Below, piece after piece: positions 12,701 to 24,000 of a stretch of DNA of 64,000 nucleotides. Position numbers and translations under genes: made by a program. Origin of the DNA: Micromussa lordhowensis (taxonomy: Eukaryota > Cnidaria > Anthozoa > Scleractinia > Lobophylliidae); assembly GCA_964020085.1 (NCBI GenBank), contig OZ026605.1:1025701-1089700 (forward strand), written 5' to 3'. The stretch's first letter is position 1, and each line of letters starts with the position of its first letter. A model generated the notes under the pieces. That model saw nothing but the letters and a program-made list of their open reading frames with translations. It was not told the DNA's origin and made no database searches.

Positions 12701-14879
12701 TTGATCTGTCAAATATTTTTTGCTCGCATGTGACTGGTCTAAATGTTGTGTATCACTTCACTGAATGTGGCCCAGCTAAACCTGGGGAACATCTGAGTGT
12801 AAAGCCCCAATTTTCAAAAGATCCTGTGTGCTGCGAAAAATATTCGTAGGATAATAAACACAATAGCTTCTTTTCAACTTTAAAAATATTATCTGTACTT
12901 GAATAATGCAGAGTCCATCTCAAACTGTCTGCTTTTTGCCTCATGGTACAAATGGATACTAGTTATATTTACAATACCCTGTAATGATCCAGAGAGTAGA
13001 ACAGAATGCTTGACTCTGGAGGACCAGCAAAAATGGCTAGCGTTCTCAGAATTTTACCCCACTAGATATGATTGCTAACTCTAAAATAACTTCTAGTACT
13101 GTACATTCTTATGCGTGGATATTATAACAGGACACATGTATACTTCTGATTATATTCTTTCAACTATTATTAATTCTAGGATTCATTTAATACCTTGTAG
13201 ACATGTGTGTCTTGTCCAGTGAAGCTAGAAGAAGTCAGAGAATCTCTTTGTGCATCAATGATTTTTACAAGGTATTTCCACAAAAATTAAATATACAACA
13301 ATAATCTTCTACTGTAGCTTATTCAGTGCCTTTTATTCCAACTTTGAAGTACATCTAGCCTCTGTGTGTGTTCAATTGTTCCTCAAGGTTGAGAGATGTC
13401 CAACATACATGTATATTAGACACATGTTTAGATGTACATGTATATGTTGTAGGTCAAAATGAAATTCAGGTTGAAATGAAATTCCTTTGTCTCTTAACCC
13501 TTATTATTCCTGGATCATGGGGCTTGTGTAGTCTTACAGATGACACCCACTCTCATACATGCACAGGCAACATCTTTCAACCATCTTTTGACATGCTATG
13601 TAAACCACTGAAAGACCACTTAACTTTGAAACTGGCAATTTTTCCGATCATTAGTGGAACAAATGACAAATAAATGATAATTACCGACCTCAAATGAACA
13701 AAAAAAGATTGTGGACTTGTGCTTACATTTTTGATGTAGGGCAGGTTACATAGCATGCTAAGAGATGGCATGTCGAAAGACAGTCACTATGTACGGTGTA
13801 CGTAACACTGAAAGTGGGTGTAATATCATTGTTACCAGTTTTACCTGCACTTGAACATGATCAACTTAACAGAGCTTCATCAGTGGGTGGGAATAGTTTT
13901 GGCCAAATTCCAGATGTCTATCTCAGAAGTACAGAAAAACGTCTTAAAGACGGACACCAAAGGGGCAGACCTGAGTGTGTGTATTATAGAGGAGAGATTA
14001 GATGAAATTTTCAATTGGTTTCTCTGGGATCAAGTGAATTCCCAGTAGTATAGAAGTGTCTGTATTATGGAGGTGTCTGTAAAGAGAGGTTTCACTGTAA
14101 TAATTTGATACTGTACTCAAACATTGGTTGCCAATGTGTCACTTTGCAATTATATTGTTAAGTCTGAGAGATGTCATTTTAGTACTCCGGTTTGCTCCGG
14201 AAGAGTTGGCCATCAAATTTCACATTTTACTGTCAAGTGAACTTGAAATTAAGCCTGTGTAATTTATATGTGTCAGAAGAAAGCAACTTATTACCAGAGG
14301 AAACTGTTTGTTTTTTAGTATTGTAGTTCCAGGGGTAATGATGCATTAATAATTTTGCCGTCTGGTTACATATCTCCTATGTCCACAGGGTTGATGAGGT
14401 AGCAGCACAAAAGGGACCAAATGAAGAGTGTTGTATATGTATGGATCAGAAAGCAGAAGTCATCTTAGCTTGTGTCCACAGTTTCTGTAAAACTTGCATT
14501 GACAGATGGTAAGCTAGTTTTTTATTTAGAACTAAGGAACATAAAAGATAATTCTTCCAAATAATAATGTAATGGCGTACCTGTAAACTAGCTTTTTAAC
14601 TAAGTGTACCGACCATGTTAAATACATTGATTGATTGATTGATTGAACATTGGTAGAAAGGGGAGGAAGATGGCTCTTAGAGACACTTGACTAAGTTAAC
14701 TGTTGACTTAGGTAATAATTACCTTTCTTTACAGGAGTGATGTCAATAACACTTGTCCAATATGTCGAAATGAGATTCACGGAAATAAAGATTACTGGGA
14801 AGTGCCAGAAATCCCAAGCAAGGGAGAGATTGGACAGTTTGTAATGGGACTGGCTGAAGGAGCTGGGGACCCTACATGA
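9742..14879 (+). CDS. RNF141: RING finger protein 141, E3 ubiquitin ligase
   Basis: Seven coding exons: 9742-9835, 10027-10051 (a 25-base microexon), 10520-10634, 12532-12678, 13201-13271, 14389-14508 and 14735-14879. Together they give 717 nt (238 aa; the human protein is about 230). All introns are GT-AG and phases agree. The protein starts MGQQ, like vertebrate RNF141; Gly2 is a likely N-myristoylation site (inference). Residues 60-125 follow the family's N-terminal domain ([13 protein letters not shown] … [10 protein letters not shown]). A C3HC4 RING begins at Cys165 (CCICMD), continues [13 protein letters not shown], and ends CPIC. The RING recruits a ubiquitin-charged E2. The upstream in-frame ATG at 9493 is rejected because MGQQ is the conserved start. 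Exon 5 is the weakest call: it is phase-compatible but poorly conserved. Possible AATAAA signals lie at 16,191 and 16,752. Confidence 0.9.
10708..12248. mobile_element. Possible degraded TIR transposon in RNF141 intron 3
   Basis: TTGAAGGGCAATTCCA near 10,708 is echoed in inverted form as TTGGAATTACCCTCAA near 12,232-12,248. The motif GTTGCGGACATTAC occurs in one orientation near 11,028 and 11,205, and inverted near 12,037 and 12,220. A minus-strand open frame at 11,543-11,884 lies between them. Boundaries and superfamily are uncertain, and no target duplication was identified. Confidence 0.4.
11543..11884 (-). pseudogene. Fragment resembling C-terminal part of a transposon-encoded protein
   Basis: The 113-codon minus-strand frame contains YYIGRAL, then KFKFLH, then [20 protein letters not shown]. 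This spacing (Y-[FI]-G-[RK]-hydrophobic, then a strand, then WP-x2-DDID) resembles a small C-terminal cassette that I associate with transposase-like proteins in invertebrate genomes. A Cys pair (CLCARC) lies near its start. Upstream on the same strand the frame is broken by stops and shifts, so the source gene looks decayed. It sits antisense in RNF141 intron 3. I cannot name the family, and a chance frame is not excluded. Confidence 0.35.
14581..14648 (+). repeat. Retroelement-like 3' tail with (ATTG)n
   Basis: ACTAAGTGTACCGACCATGTTAAATACATTG is followed by four ATTG units. A unique stretch ending in a short tandem tail is typical of a truncated SINE or LINE 3' end. It lies in the last intron of RNF141. 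Confidence 0.4.
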
Positions 14880-14930
14880 TATTATTCAGGCCGAGATAGA
14901 AAGGGATACTATATTATATTGCATACCACT

Positions 14931-15437
14931 CTTCCCAGTGGACTGTGACATCCACAAATGTTTTTGCCGCCTTCAGAGTAACATTTTTTATGTTGCGAGT
15001 TTGTTTCAAACCAATCATGGTACATTGAAATTCACTGCATGAGGACATTTTTTCTGTGTGGTGTCATAACTTTTTTAAATTACGTAATGTTCATTAACAA
15101 CATGTTTATCTTCAAGAGGAAAGTTTACCATGCGTTTTGTCTGCCATAGAACTATCTGCATGGCCTCTGTTTTATTAGCTGAAGATAAATTGTGATCAGG
15201 ACAAATTTGGTGTGGTTCTATGGCAGACAAAATGCGTGGTAAGCTTTCCTCTTCAGGATAAACATGTTGTAAATAACCATCATGTAATACAAAAAAGCCC
15301 TGATGCCAAACAGAAAAAATGTCCTCATGTGGTTCATTTTAATATACCATGTGAATTCTTTGAAACAAACTTGTGGCATCAAAAACGTTACTCTGAAGGC
15401 GCCAAAAAATTTGTGGGTGTTGTGGTCTACTGAGAAG
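14931..15437. repeat. Large fold-back in RNF141 3' UTR
   Basis: The arms are about 225 bases each (14,931-15,155 and 15,210-15,437) with a loop of about 55 bases. Matching landmarks are AACATGTTTATCTTCAAGAG with CTCTTCAGGATAAACATGTT, TGCCATAGAAC with GTTCTATGGCA, TGAGGACATTTTTTCTG with CAGAAAAAATGTCCTCA, and CCGCCTTCAGAGTAAC with GTTACTCTGAAGGCG. It starts about 50 bases after the RNF141 stop codon, so the messenger should carry it. It is either a fold-back transposon or an inverted duplication. Confidence 0.85.
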
Positions 15438-17444
15438 TGTAGTAGTAGGATAGAACGTTGGCTACATTTTTTGTGGATGTCGATGTTAGGTGTAGATGTC
15501 TATGAAGAAGAGTTCCAAGGTAGAGACTCTCACAGAAAACTGATTGGTATGCTTGTTCAAGATTTGGAAAAAAGCAACTCTCGACCCTCCGGAATTTTCT
15601 TCTGAGAGAATGGCTCACCCTTATGTTACAAATGTACCTTAAAGAGGTATCATAGCGACTCAGTTATCTGTTCAGTGATTTTGAAGTGGGATTGGCTGGG
15701 CAATGTCAACATATCAATCACTACATGACAACTATTTTTAACTTCTCTGAGAATTTGAACTCAAACACCATTTACAAATTTACTACCCAAATTTATTTTT
15801 CAACCCCTAAATGCTATGACAAGCATCGATCCGTGTCAGTTTCATACTAAGAGTCCCTGCCGCCTTCTGAGCATGTGAAGCTGTTTTCTTCATGCTTATG
15901 TTTGAGGCATTAGTGTCATGTTAGTAGTTGTTTCCCTAGCCTGCTAGCAGGCTCACCTTTGCATCACACGCATGAGTGGCAAAGAGCGAAGCTATCTGGC
16001 AGGTAGGGCTTCGCTGCATATGCTTTTCCTCCAATGTGAGCCTGCGCATAGGTTTTTGTTTCCCACTGTGAGCCTTTGCTTAAACTAGTTATCAAGCAGC
16101 ACCAGCAGTCGCTATGAAATTTAATTTGTGAAACTTGATTATAATAATATTAAAAAAAGAAAAAAGTTTCTAACCATGAAGAAAATATTAAATAAAGAAA
16201 CTAGAAGTCAGTGGTTTCAGCTAAGTGTAATAGGCATTCTTAATACTATCATAAAAAATAGAAAGCACTTTTCTTGTTTGCTTCCATGAAGTTATTAAAG
16301 TGTATAGCTATAGAGTGAATTGTTTTGTGATACAAGTGGTTTGCCAATGTTTCATTGCTATTTTAAATACAGAAAATTTCTGTAAGACTTTTTGGTACCG
16401 ATGTGCTTAAGTTTTCTCACCCTATTTATTTATTGAGGAAGTTGTATTTTGTCCACACTTGCTTTGTGGTATTCAATCCTTATTCAATTGTAATGTGCAG
16501 AGTATCTTGTTTAAAGTATAAAAGGTGATGTAAAATGTTTTGGCTTTGGAATCACTCAAATTAACTCAGATATAGTTGAGAATTCTCGCCAGTTCATGAT
16601 GATGTTGTAGTTAATTTTTGTTCTCATTTAATTTTTGATATTTCAACTACACGTGGTTCATTTTCTTCTAGCTAGTTAACTTTTCTCACCTTATTCCCAG
16701 TCTGAATACTTGAGAAAATTGAATTGAGAAAAAAATGTGGTTGAAATCAAAAATAAACTGAGGTAAAAAATTAGCGACAGCAATGACATGCGGAAGAGGC
16801 TAATTGAATTACTCAGACCGCGTATTGAGCAATATACGACGTTTTGGAAGACGGGGCGCCAGAATGACTGTAATGCACGAGGGACGAAAGAGGGCCTTTA
16901 ACCTTATATTCACAATATAAGCATTGAAAGTTAATGCTGGCATTTTATTTACATTTTATTTCGTAGAACTACCTTAATTTAAATCTTATCCATTCAATTA
17001 TTGGGCATCGGCTGGGGTATATGCGTGTAAAATTGCCTTGAACCTTGGTTCAGAGTCCAGAGCATTGAAAAACTGAGAGAGAAAAGATTTGTTCGCTAGC
17101 TAAGACATGGTTTGGGAGCTAAATTATATATGGTTATGGGATTTGTCCTATTAAAAAAAAAAATCTTGTGTATAATGTGATGAAGAAAATAAAATTCTTA
17201 AAAGGACAGAATTAGCTTTTTAATTTATGCCCTCGTTCCAGATCCTCTATAAAGAAGCACCTCGACACAGTCTCCTTTACCATCAATTTGACCCCTAAGG
17301 ATCAGTGCAGGAAGGGAACAACGAAAAAAAAAATTTTTTTTCGCTGCTCTGACCTGACTTGGTCCTCTCTCTACTTTGTCGAGGTAGAGAGAGGACTCTG
17401 GGCGAGGTTGCGAACGAGAGCGGACAATTTGTTATCGTAAAAAA

Positions 17445-17624
17445 CAAATTGACGTTAGCTTTTCATGCGTCTGTCCTGTTATTGACAATGAACTTCGTCA
17501 TAAAATTGTCAAAGTAGTCTGCGGATTCACTCGGCTATCACCTCGTGGATCCACAGCTACTTTGACAATGTTATGACGTAATTCATGTAACAGGACAGAC
17601 GCATAAAAAAATGAAGTCAATTTG
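17445..17624. mobile_element. Palindromic MITE, copy 1
   Basis: CAAATTGACGT…GCGTCTGTCCTGTTATTGAC on the left is mirrored by CAGGACAGACGC…GTCAATTTG on the right. The inner stem is ATTGTCAAAGTAG / CTACTTTGACAAT around a short centre. A second copy of the same design lies at 52,534-52,718. It has no coding capacity. Confidence 0.8.
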
Positions 17625-18031
17625 TTAACTTTACGGCAGACAAAAGGCACAAGACAACGAAGATGGAGCATAATACAACAGAATAAAATATGATTCAGAA
17701 CTTCAGAGCCCACCCAATCTATCCTTATCCTTGGAAGCCCGCTACACGGACCCGCTACACCTTGGAAACTGGGTAAGAGTCCAGCGTGTAATCGCGCTTC
17801 TTGGTCAGCGGAGTAATTTGTAGTACCCAGGTCACTTGGCAAATAAACGGAGGGTGGGAAGTTTGAACGTTAGAATATTCGTTGTTTCCACTTGAAATCT
17901 TCACAGTTTGAGGTTTCTGAAACTTCGTTTGGTCGTGGAAAAGGTTCAAGAACTTGATTCACCAGTGTCTTTTGTAGTTATTGTTCTTAACTGTTGATCA
18001 GGTGCGTTTGAAAGGAGTGATTGCGCAAGTC

Positions 18032-21000
18032 ATGGCTTCGGTTAACGGCAATGCCAGTCCGTTTCGTCCAAAGTGTGAGTATGAATAATATTTTGATCTT
18101 TCTCGTGTTCGTTTTTCCGCGGTAAAGGGAAAAGAGTTCAGGATGCAGAATTTAGGAAGTATCTTGCTACGAGTATATCAGATTGTAACAATGCAAGCCT
18201 GAAGGAATGCCAACTTGTCCAAGTTTCGATCTGTTTGGATGTATAAAGCGACGCTTACATTCGCATAGATCAATAATTTCGAACTCAGTTTTATTTACGC
18301 TTATTTCAGTTACAGAAAAGATTTTGTCAGGTTACAGAAATACAACATCGGAGAGAAAACAAACGCAAACTTGCATTAAACTAAAGGATCGATTTTACAA
18401 TACCGGGCTACTAGCTTACTAACATCATAGCACGTATCTCTCAACGCTTCTATAAAGAATGAAGCGTATAGAAACAAAGGAACCGTTCAAATTGAATGAG
18501 ATGCAAATGAGTGGCCGGTGTTCTACAATCTAGAAAAAAGTGGCCAAAGGAACAGCATCAGACAAGCGGGCATACAAAGGTCCATTTCATTTTATATCCA
18601 CAGTGCCATCCGTCCACTTTTCCCTGTGGACAAGATTTTCTTACAGGGGTTCAAGAGTCTTTTTCTTGGGGGTTGATCTGCAACAACCTGTCTTTTGATG
18701 TGTTAGCTTTCTGAGAGGGTAAAATTGTAGGTTTTGGACTGCAATTGTTTGGAGAGTCTACTACTTGAACCCAGGGCCCCTAAGGATACCAGCCTTGCAG
18801 CTGATTGGGCTACCCTGGTAAAATAAAGTTGTCTTGTCTTGTCTAAACAATATAACTACATACCCTTCAACCTATTGTCTTACTACTAATTAGTATAAAT
18901 TTACTAGTCCGCCATTCTGTTATTGGCTATGCTGCTCACTGTCAGTCTATTCTGTTGTTACTAGACAAACTTATAAAGTTATGAACAACTAGTAGACTTA
19001 TACTAAAACAAGTATTTGCTCTCGATTTCTACATGTGATAGTTGACTTGGGCTGCACCCTTGTCAACTATCATATAACAAAAATTGTGAGCAAATAATCT
19101 AACATTGTTCATTAATATAAATCTACTAGTGTTTTATCACAAATACCCTTCTCTGATTGGCCAAGCTACACGCTATCTATAATAGTGAGTAGCGTAACAG
19201 TGTGCCCTGTTAACAAAATGACGGCCGATTCTTGGCATTTTCAAAGTGTCTGTGAAGAGGATTTAGATAAAGTTTTGAATGACTAGTAGATTTATACCAA
19301 AACAATTAGATTGCATGTATTTGCTCTTAATTTCTATTTCAACTATCACATGATAGACTATCACACGATTGTTTATTATAGTTGTATGCTTATATGCATG
19401 TTATGATAGATCTATTGAATTCAGCGTGAATCATACCAATTCTACAACTTACAATACAAGATCATGGGTATCAAGGTTTAACTGACTTTGTTTCCCTAAA
19501 CAGTTCACAATGCTAAGAAGTTCCTGTCTCTGCAACTGTCGCAAACAAGTCAGGCCATTTCTGCAGAGTTCAACCACATGCTTCGCAGCCAGGCCCAGAC
19601 CAGGAGAAGAAGAAAGGTTATCAATGAGATTTTCGCAACAGAAAGGACTTACCAAGATCATTTGAATGCTATAACATCAGTGAGTGAGATTTCATAAAAT
19701 TGTCTGGTCAAACATTTCACATTAGTATAAAACATTTAACTTTCCGTGTTCAATTAATGCATTGTGGTTTAATCCTGTTTGAAATATTATTATTCCATCT
19801 TTCAGCGATTTCTTACACCATTGCAAGTTGCATGCATTCTGCCAAAAAATGCACTCAACACCATCTTCTCCAATGTGGAGGCAATTCAAGCAGTCAATAG
19901 AGAACTCTTGAGTCATATGGAGACTTTAGGCCTTGGCGATGCCTTCTTAGCCATGGCACCATTTATCAAGCTGTACAGTACTTATGCCAACAACTTTGCT
20001 AAAGCACAGGCTGCTTTACAGGTAAAAATATATGTGGTAGTTATCGAAAATACATGTATTGGAAAGAAAATTTGAAAATTCAGTTTACGCTGTACATTTA
20101 CGTATTAGCAGTTGCCAGTGAAAATGCATTTAATTACCCTAGGTTTGTGCATTATCAATACATGTATGTAATTTTATTATAAGCCTGAAATATCAGTCAT
20201 TTGCACCTCACACATCAAACCATAGGGCTTTTGGGAGAAGTAATCAGGGTTCGCACGCACCTTGAAAGTCCTTGAAAGTCCTTGAATTTGAAAATCAAAA
20301 TTCAAGGCCTTGAAAGTCCGTGAAAAGTACATTGGGTCCTTGAAAAACCTTGAAATTTGCTGTTTGACTGTTTTCACGTAGTGGAGTAACTAGAAAAGAC
20401 TGGCACTTGAACAAATCTGGCAGTTATCCCTTAAACCCGATCATCTAGTATCGCATTCTCATGGCATTTTTTACTAGATGGAGTGCTTGAAAAATTGGAA
20501 TTGCGCCCTGGAATGTCCTTGAAAAGTCCTTGAAGGTTTAGTCCCAAAATGAGTACGAACCCTGAGTAATGTCAAGGAGTCATTTGGCATTTGTTTTCTG
20601 GCTCATGAGGCCTTGGCTTTGCCTAGAACAAAAACGATTGTCAAAGAGGTGGTATTATTCCATTTTACAACAGTACTGTATACAGGAAAAATGAAAACTG
20701 GAAATAGCCAAATCTCACAGAACTTAGCAACTTGCTTCATGAGCGAATTTAAATTGAAAGTTGCAAGTTGCTCAAATGAACATCTATTTTGAGCCACGTC
20801 TATAATCTGAGGTGAAAAAAAATGCAATTTGAGTACTTTATATAATATTATTATAAAACTATCCTCATGGAATGATAGCACTTTGTTGTGCAATGTAAGT
20901 TTGATCATCCATGTGTTATTTTTTTTCAGGAGTGGGAGAAGAAGAGTGTTGAGTTTGCAACTTTTAAGAAAGCTCAAGAAATGCATGCTGAATGTAAAGG

Positions 21001-24000
21001 ATTAAATCTAGCAGCATTACTCATTACTCCAGTGCAACGAGTTCCCAGGTAATCTGACTGTATTTATGTGCACATATTATGGTCATGTGATTTGTCAACT
21101 GACACACATCACTGGTATCAGTAATATGAGGCCACCTTGAGTGTATTTTCTCTGTATGTCCCCAGTACATTGCTTCTAGCCAGGAATTTTGAATTTAAAA
21201 TCCAAGATTTTTTAACTTAGATCCCTTGTCTTAGTTGATCCACAGTGAAACACAACCATTTTGCCTGCTTCTACTCTGCACCCTGTATAACTCTGGGTAG
21301 ACTAAAGAAATGCATTGTAGTCTATCACTAAGAACAGTTGTACTGCCTAGTACATGTAGTTACTAATGTTAAATAAGTAAAAAACTAACCTGATCTCTTT
21401 GTTTAATATTTTATTTTCTAGGTATAAGATGTTACTTGAGAGTCTCTTAAACAAAACCCCCAAAGAACATTCTGATTTTGAAAAGTTACAAGGTATGATC
21501 TCTATATGAGCAGGGCTATATTCCAAAGTGCTGGATGCCTGAAGTATGTGTAGGTTGAAATGTATAACTAGGTTATTCTAAAGAACCTGTTAGGCTGAGT
21601 TGGCAAGCAAGTGAAACACTTATTATTTATCACCTTGGATTCGATAAAGGAAATTAACATTAACCGCTCTAGTGAGTTTGTAGAGGCCCGGTGGCCTCAT
21701 TAGCTAATGATTATGTGCTAAGTTTAATGCTAGTTGTGGGCATGCCCTTTTTTGTAAAATTTAATTTGAAGATAATAAAGTATATAGAGTGTGTGCTTGC
21801 CTCTGGATCGAGTGGTCCAGATTTGAGTCCTGGCCAGGGACATTGTGTTGTGTTCTTGGGCAAGACACTTGACTCTCACAGTGCCTCTCCACACCCAGGT
21901 GTATAAATCCGACAAATTTAATGCTTAGAGTGGGGCGTAACCCTGCGATAGACTAGCATCCCATCCATGGGGGAGTAAAAATACTTCTTGTACATGTAGC
22001 TTCATGCTACAGAAACCAGAGATAATCTCCGGGGTACTTTATTTTAGCGCTTTCATCTGTACGCATGTCTTAATCAACAACAACTTTGATTCTTGTTTTG
22101 TTTCAGAGGCCACAGTAGAAATCAACAAAGTTGCACATCACATCAATGAAAATATTCGTCAGCGGGAGAACTTTCAGAAAATGTTATCCATTCAGAACTC
22201 ACTCACAGGCGAAGGAGCTCCTAAAATTCTTGCTCCAGGTAAAAAAAAAAACGTTTAACGAAAATAGCTAGAAAGCTAAAAACAATTTTTGTTCTTTGCA
22301 AAACTTGATTTTCACGTTGAGATTGTTTCATTTCTTTTGTTTTAGGACGGCTATTTATCAAAGAAGGTCCACTTTTGAAGGTATATAGTAGTTTCTAATT
22401 GATAATTGTAAAATGAAGGCAAAGAGTTGAAAAGTACGGTTATCGACCTGACCAACTGAAAAACGAGAAATACGCTCTTTCAACTCAGGCCGTGGGGTAA
22501 AATGAAACGATGCGGACATTTTCTCAAAGTGAAATGCAGAACATTTTTTAAATAATTATTTTAAGAGAATGAAAAATAGATCAGAAAACTGTTTCCCAAT
22601 TGCTATCTATCGAAGTAAAAATTCAATCTTTATTCCTACATGTCTTTATAGACTGGCGAACACTAAAAAATTCAACCAAGTTGTTTGAATTCACGAGAAC
22701 CTTTTTTCTAAAATGGCGTGTATGATCCTACACTGCAGTTTGAAACAAACCAAGTGAATGTCCATTTTATTTTGTAATTCAGATTATCATAACGGAGTTG
22801 TTTCTAATTTAATAGAGGCACGTGTTTTGGTCAACATTTTACAGGTTTGTAGCCGGGGATCGCAGGAAAGGATGTTCTTCTTGTTTTCGGACATTCTTCT
22901 TTACGCTAAGAAAGGCGGCTCACTGGACAAAGAACAGAGGTAAGAAATACCCCAGCTGAGCGAAAGGAAGCTCTTCTTCAGTCCTGAAGTGATTCAACTT
23001 TTAATTTACTGTTCTAAAACGACTGCTACCTTAACTAATGCGCTGCGCAAGGTTTGGCTCAGTCGGTAACAGGTTTAACAAGTTTTTCACGTGTTATTCG
23101 CAGCTCGTACTTGTGCCGTCGGGTTTTTCCACTGATCGACTGTGAGTTGGAACAGGTTTTGGGCGGTTTAACCGAAAATGAGGACAATTATAGCGCGGGA
23201 GCTCTTTTCAAGGTAAGCTGTTTAGGAATCGTACACGACAAGATACACGTGTCAAACTGTTTTATTTTTTGCTGTGTGTTTGTGGATTCACCATTTCTAA
23301 AGCGACTTTTATTTAATGGCAGGTAACTTGCAAAGACAAATCACTACTTTTGTACTCAAAGTCAAGGACAGAAGCTCTGACGTGGTTTAAATGCATACGG
23401 GACGCGATAAGGTAGGAACTAACCTTCACAATAAGTTGTCACTGCGAATATTTAACGGTTAAGAAAACCCTTTTTTTTACAGTGATCTCAAAAGTTGCAG
23501 AGCGTCTTTAAGAAAGCCAAACGGAGACGAAGGTGGATTGCCAAAGCGATCAACGCCCTTAACGAGATCCGTTGCTAAGAAAGCAGCTCGTCTGGGATTA
23601 AGCGTCATTAGACAGGTCAGTACCGGGAGAAATTGAAAAATAAGAGAGTTCATCCCCCAATATCGGGTTTACTCTCAAAGTGATCCCTCTCAAGTTATTT
23701 TTAGAACATTCCCAGTTTCGGAAATCCCAGGAGGGTATCGAATTAGCCAATCGTGTGTCGCGGATTTTGCTCACGTGACTAGCCCTAGCGGCTTTGAACA
23801 CATTTGTGTCGTCCTTGAAAAAAAAACTACGCAAATGCAAGTGGTAACGTCTTCCACGGAAGGACTGGGTTCCATGTCTAAAAATAACGTGAGAGGAATT
23901 TCCTTGGCCCGTATGGGGATTAAACTCTCTCACCCTTCATCTTCTCTTTGTTAGTAATGGTGTGAGCTTGTTTTTTTCGACCTTGCGATCTTGTACAACA

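Noticed and set aside
20603..20986. 127-codon minus-strand frame
   Set aside because: It overlaps the plus-strand RhoGEF exon starting at 20,930 and otherwise reads through intron. No recognised motif.
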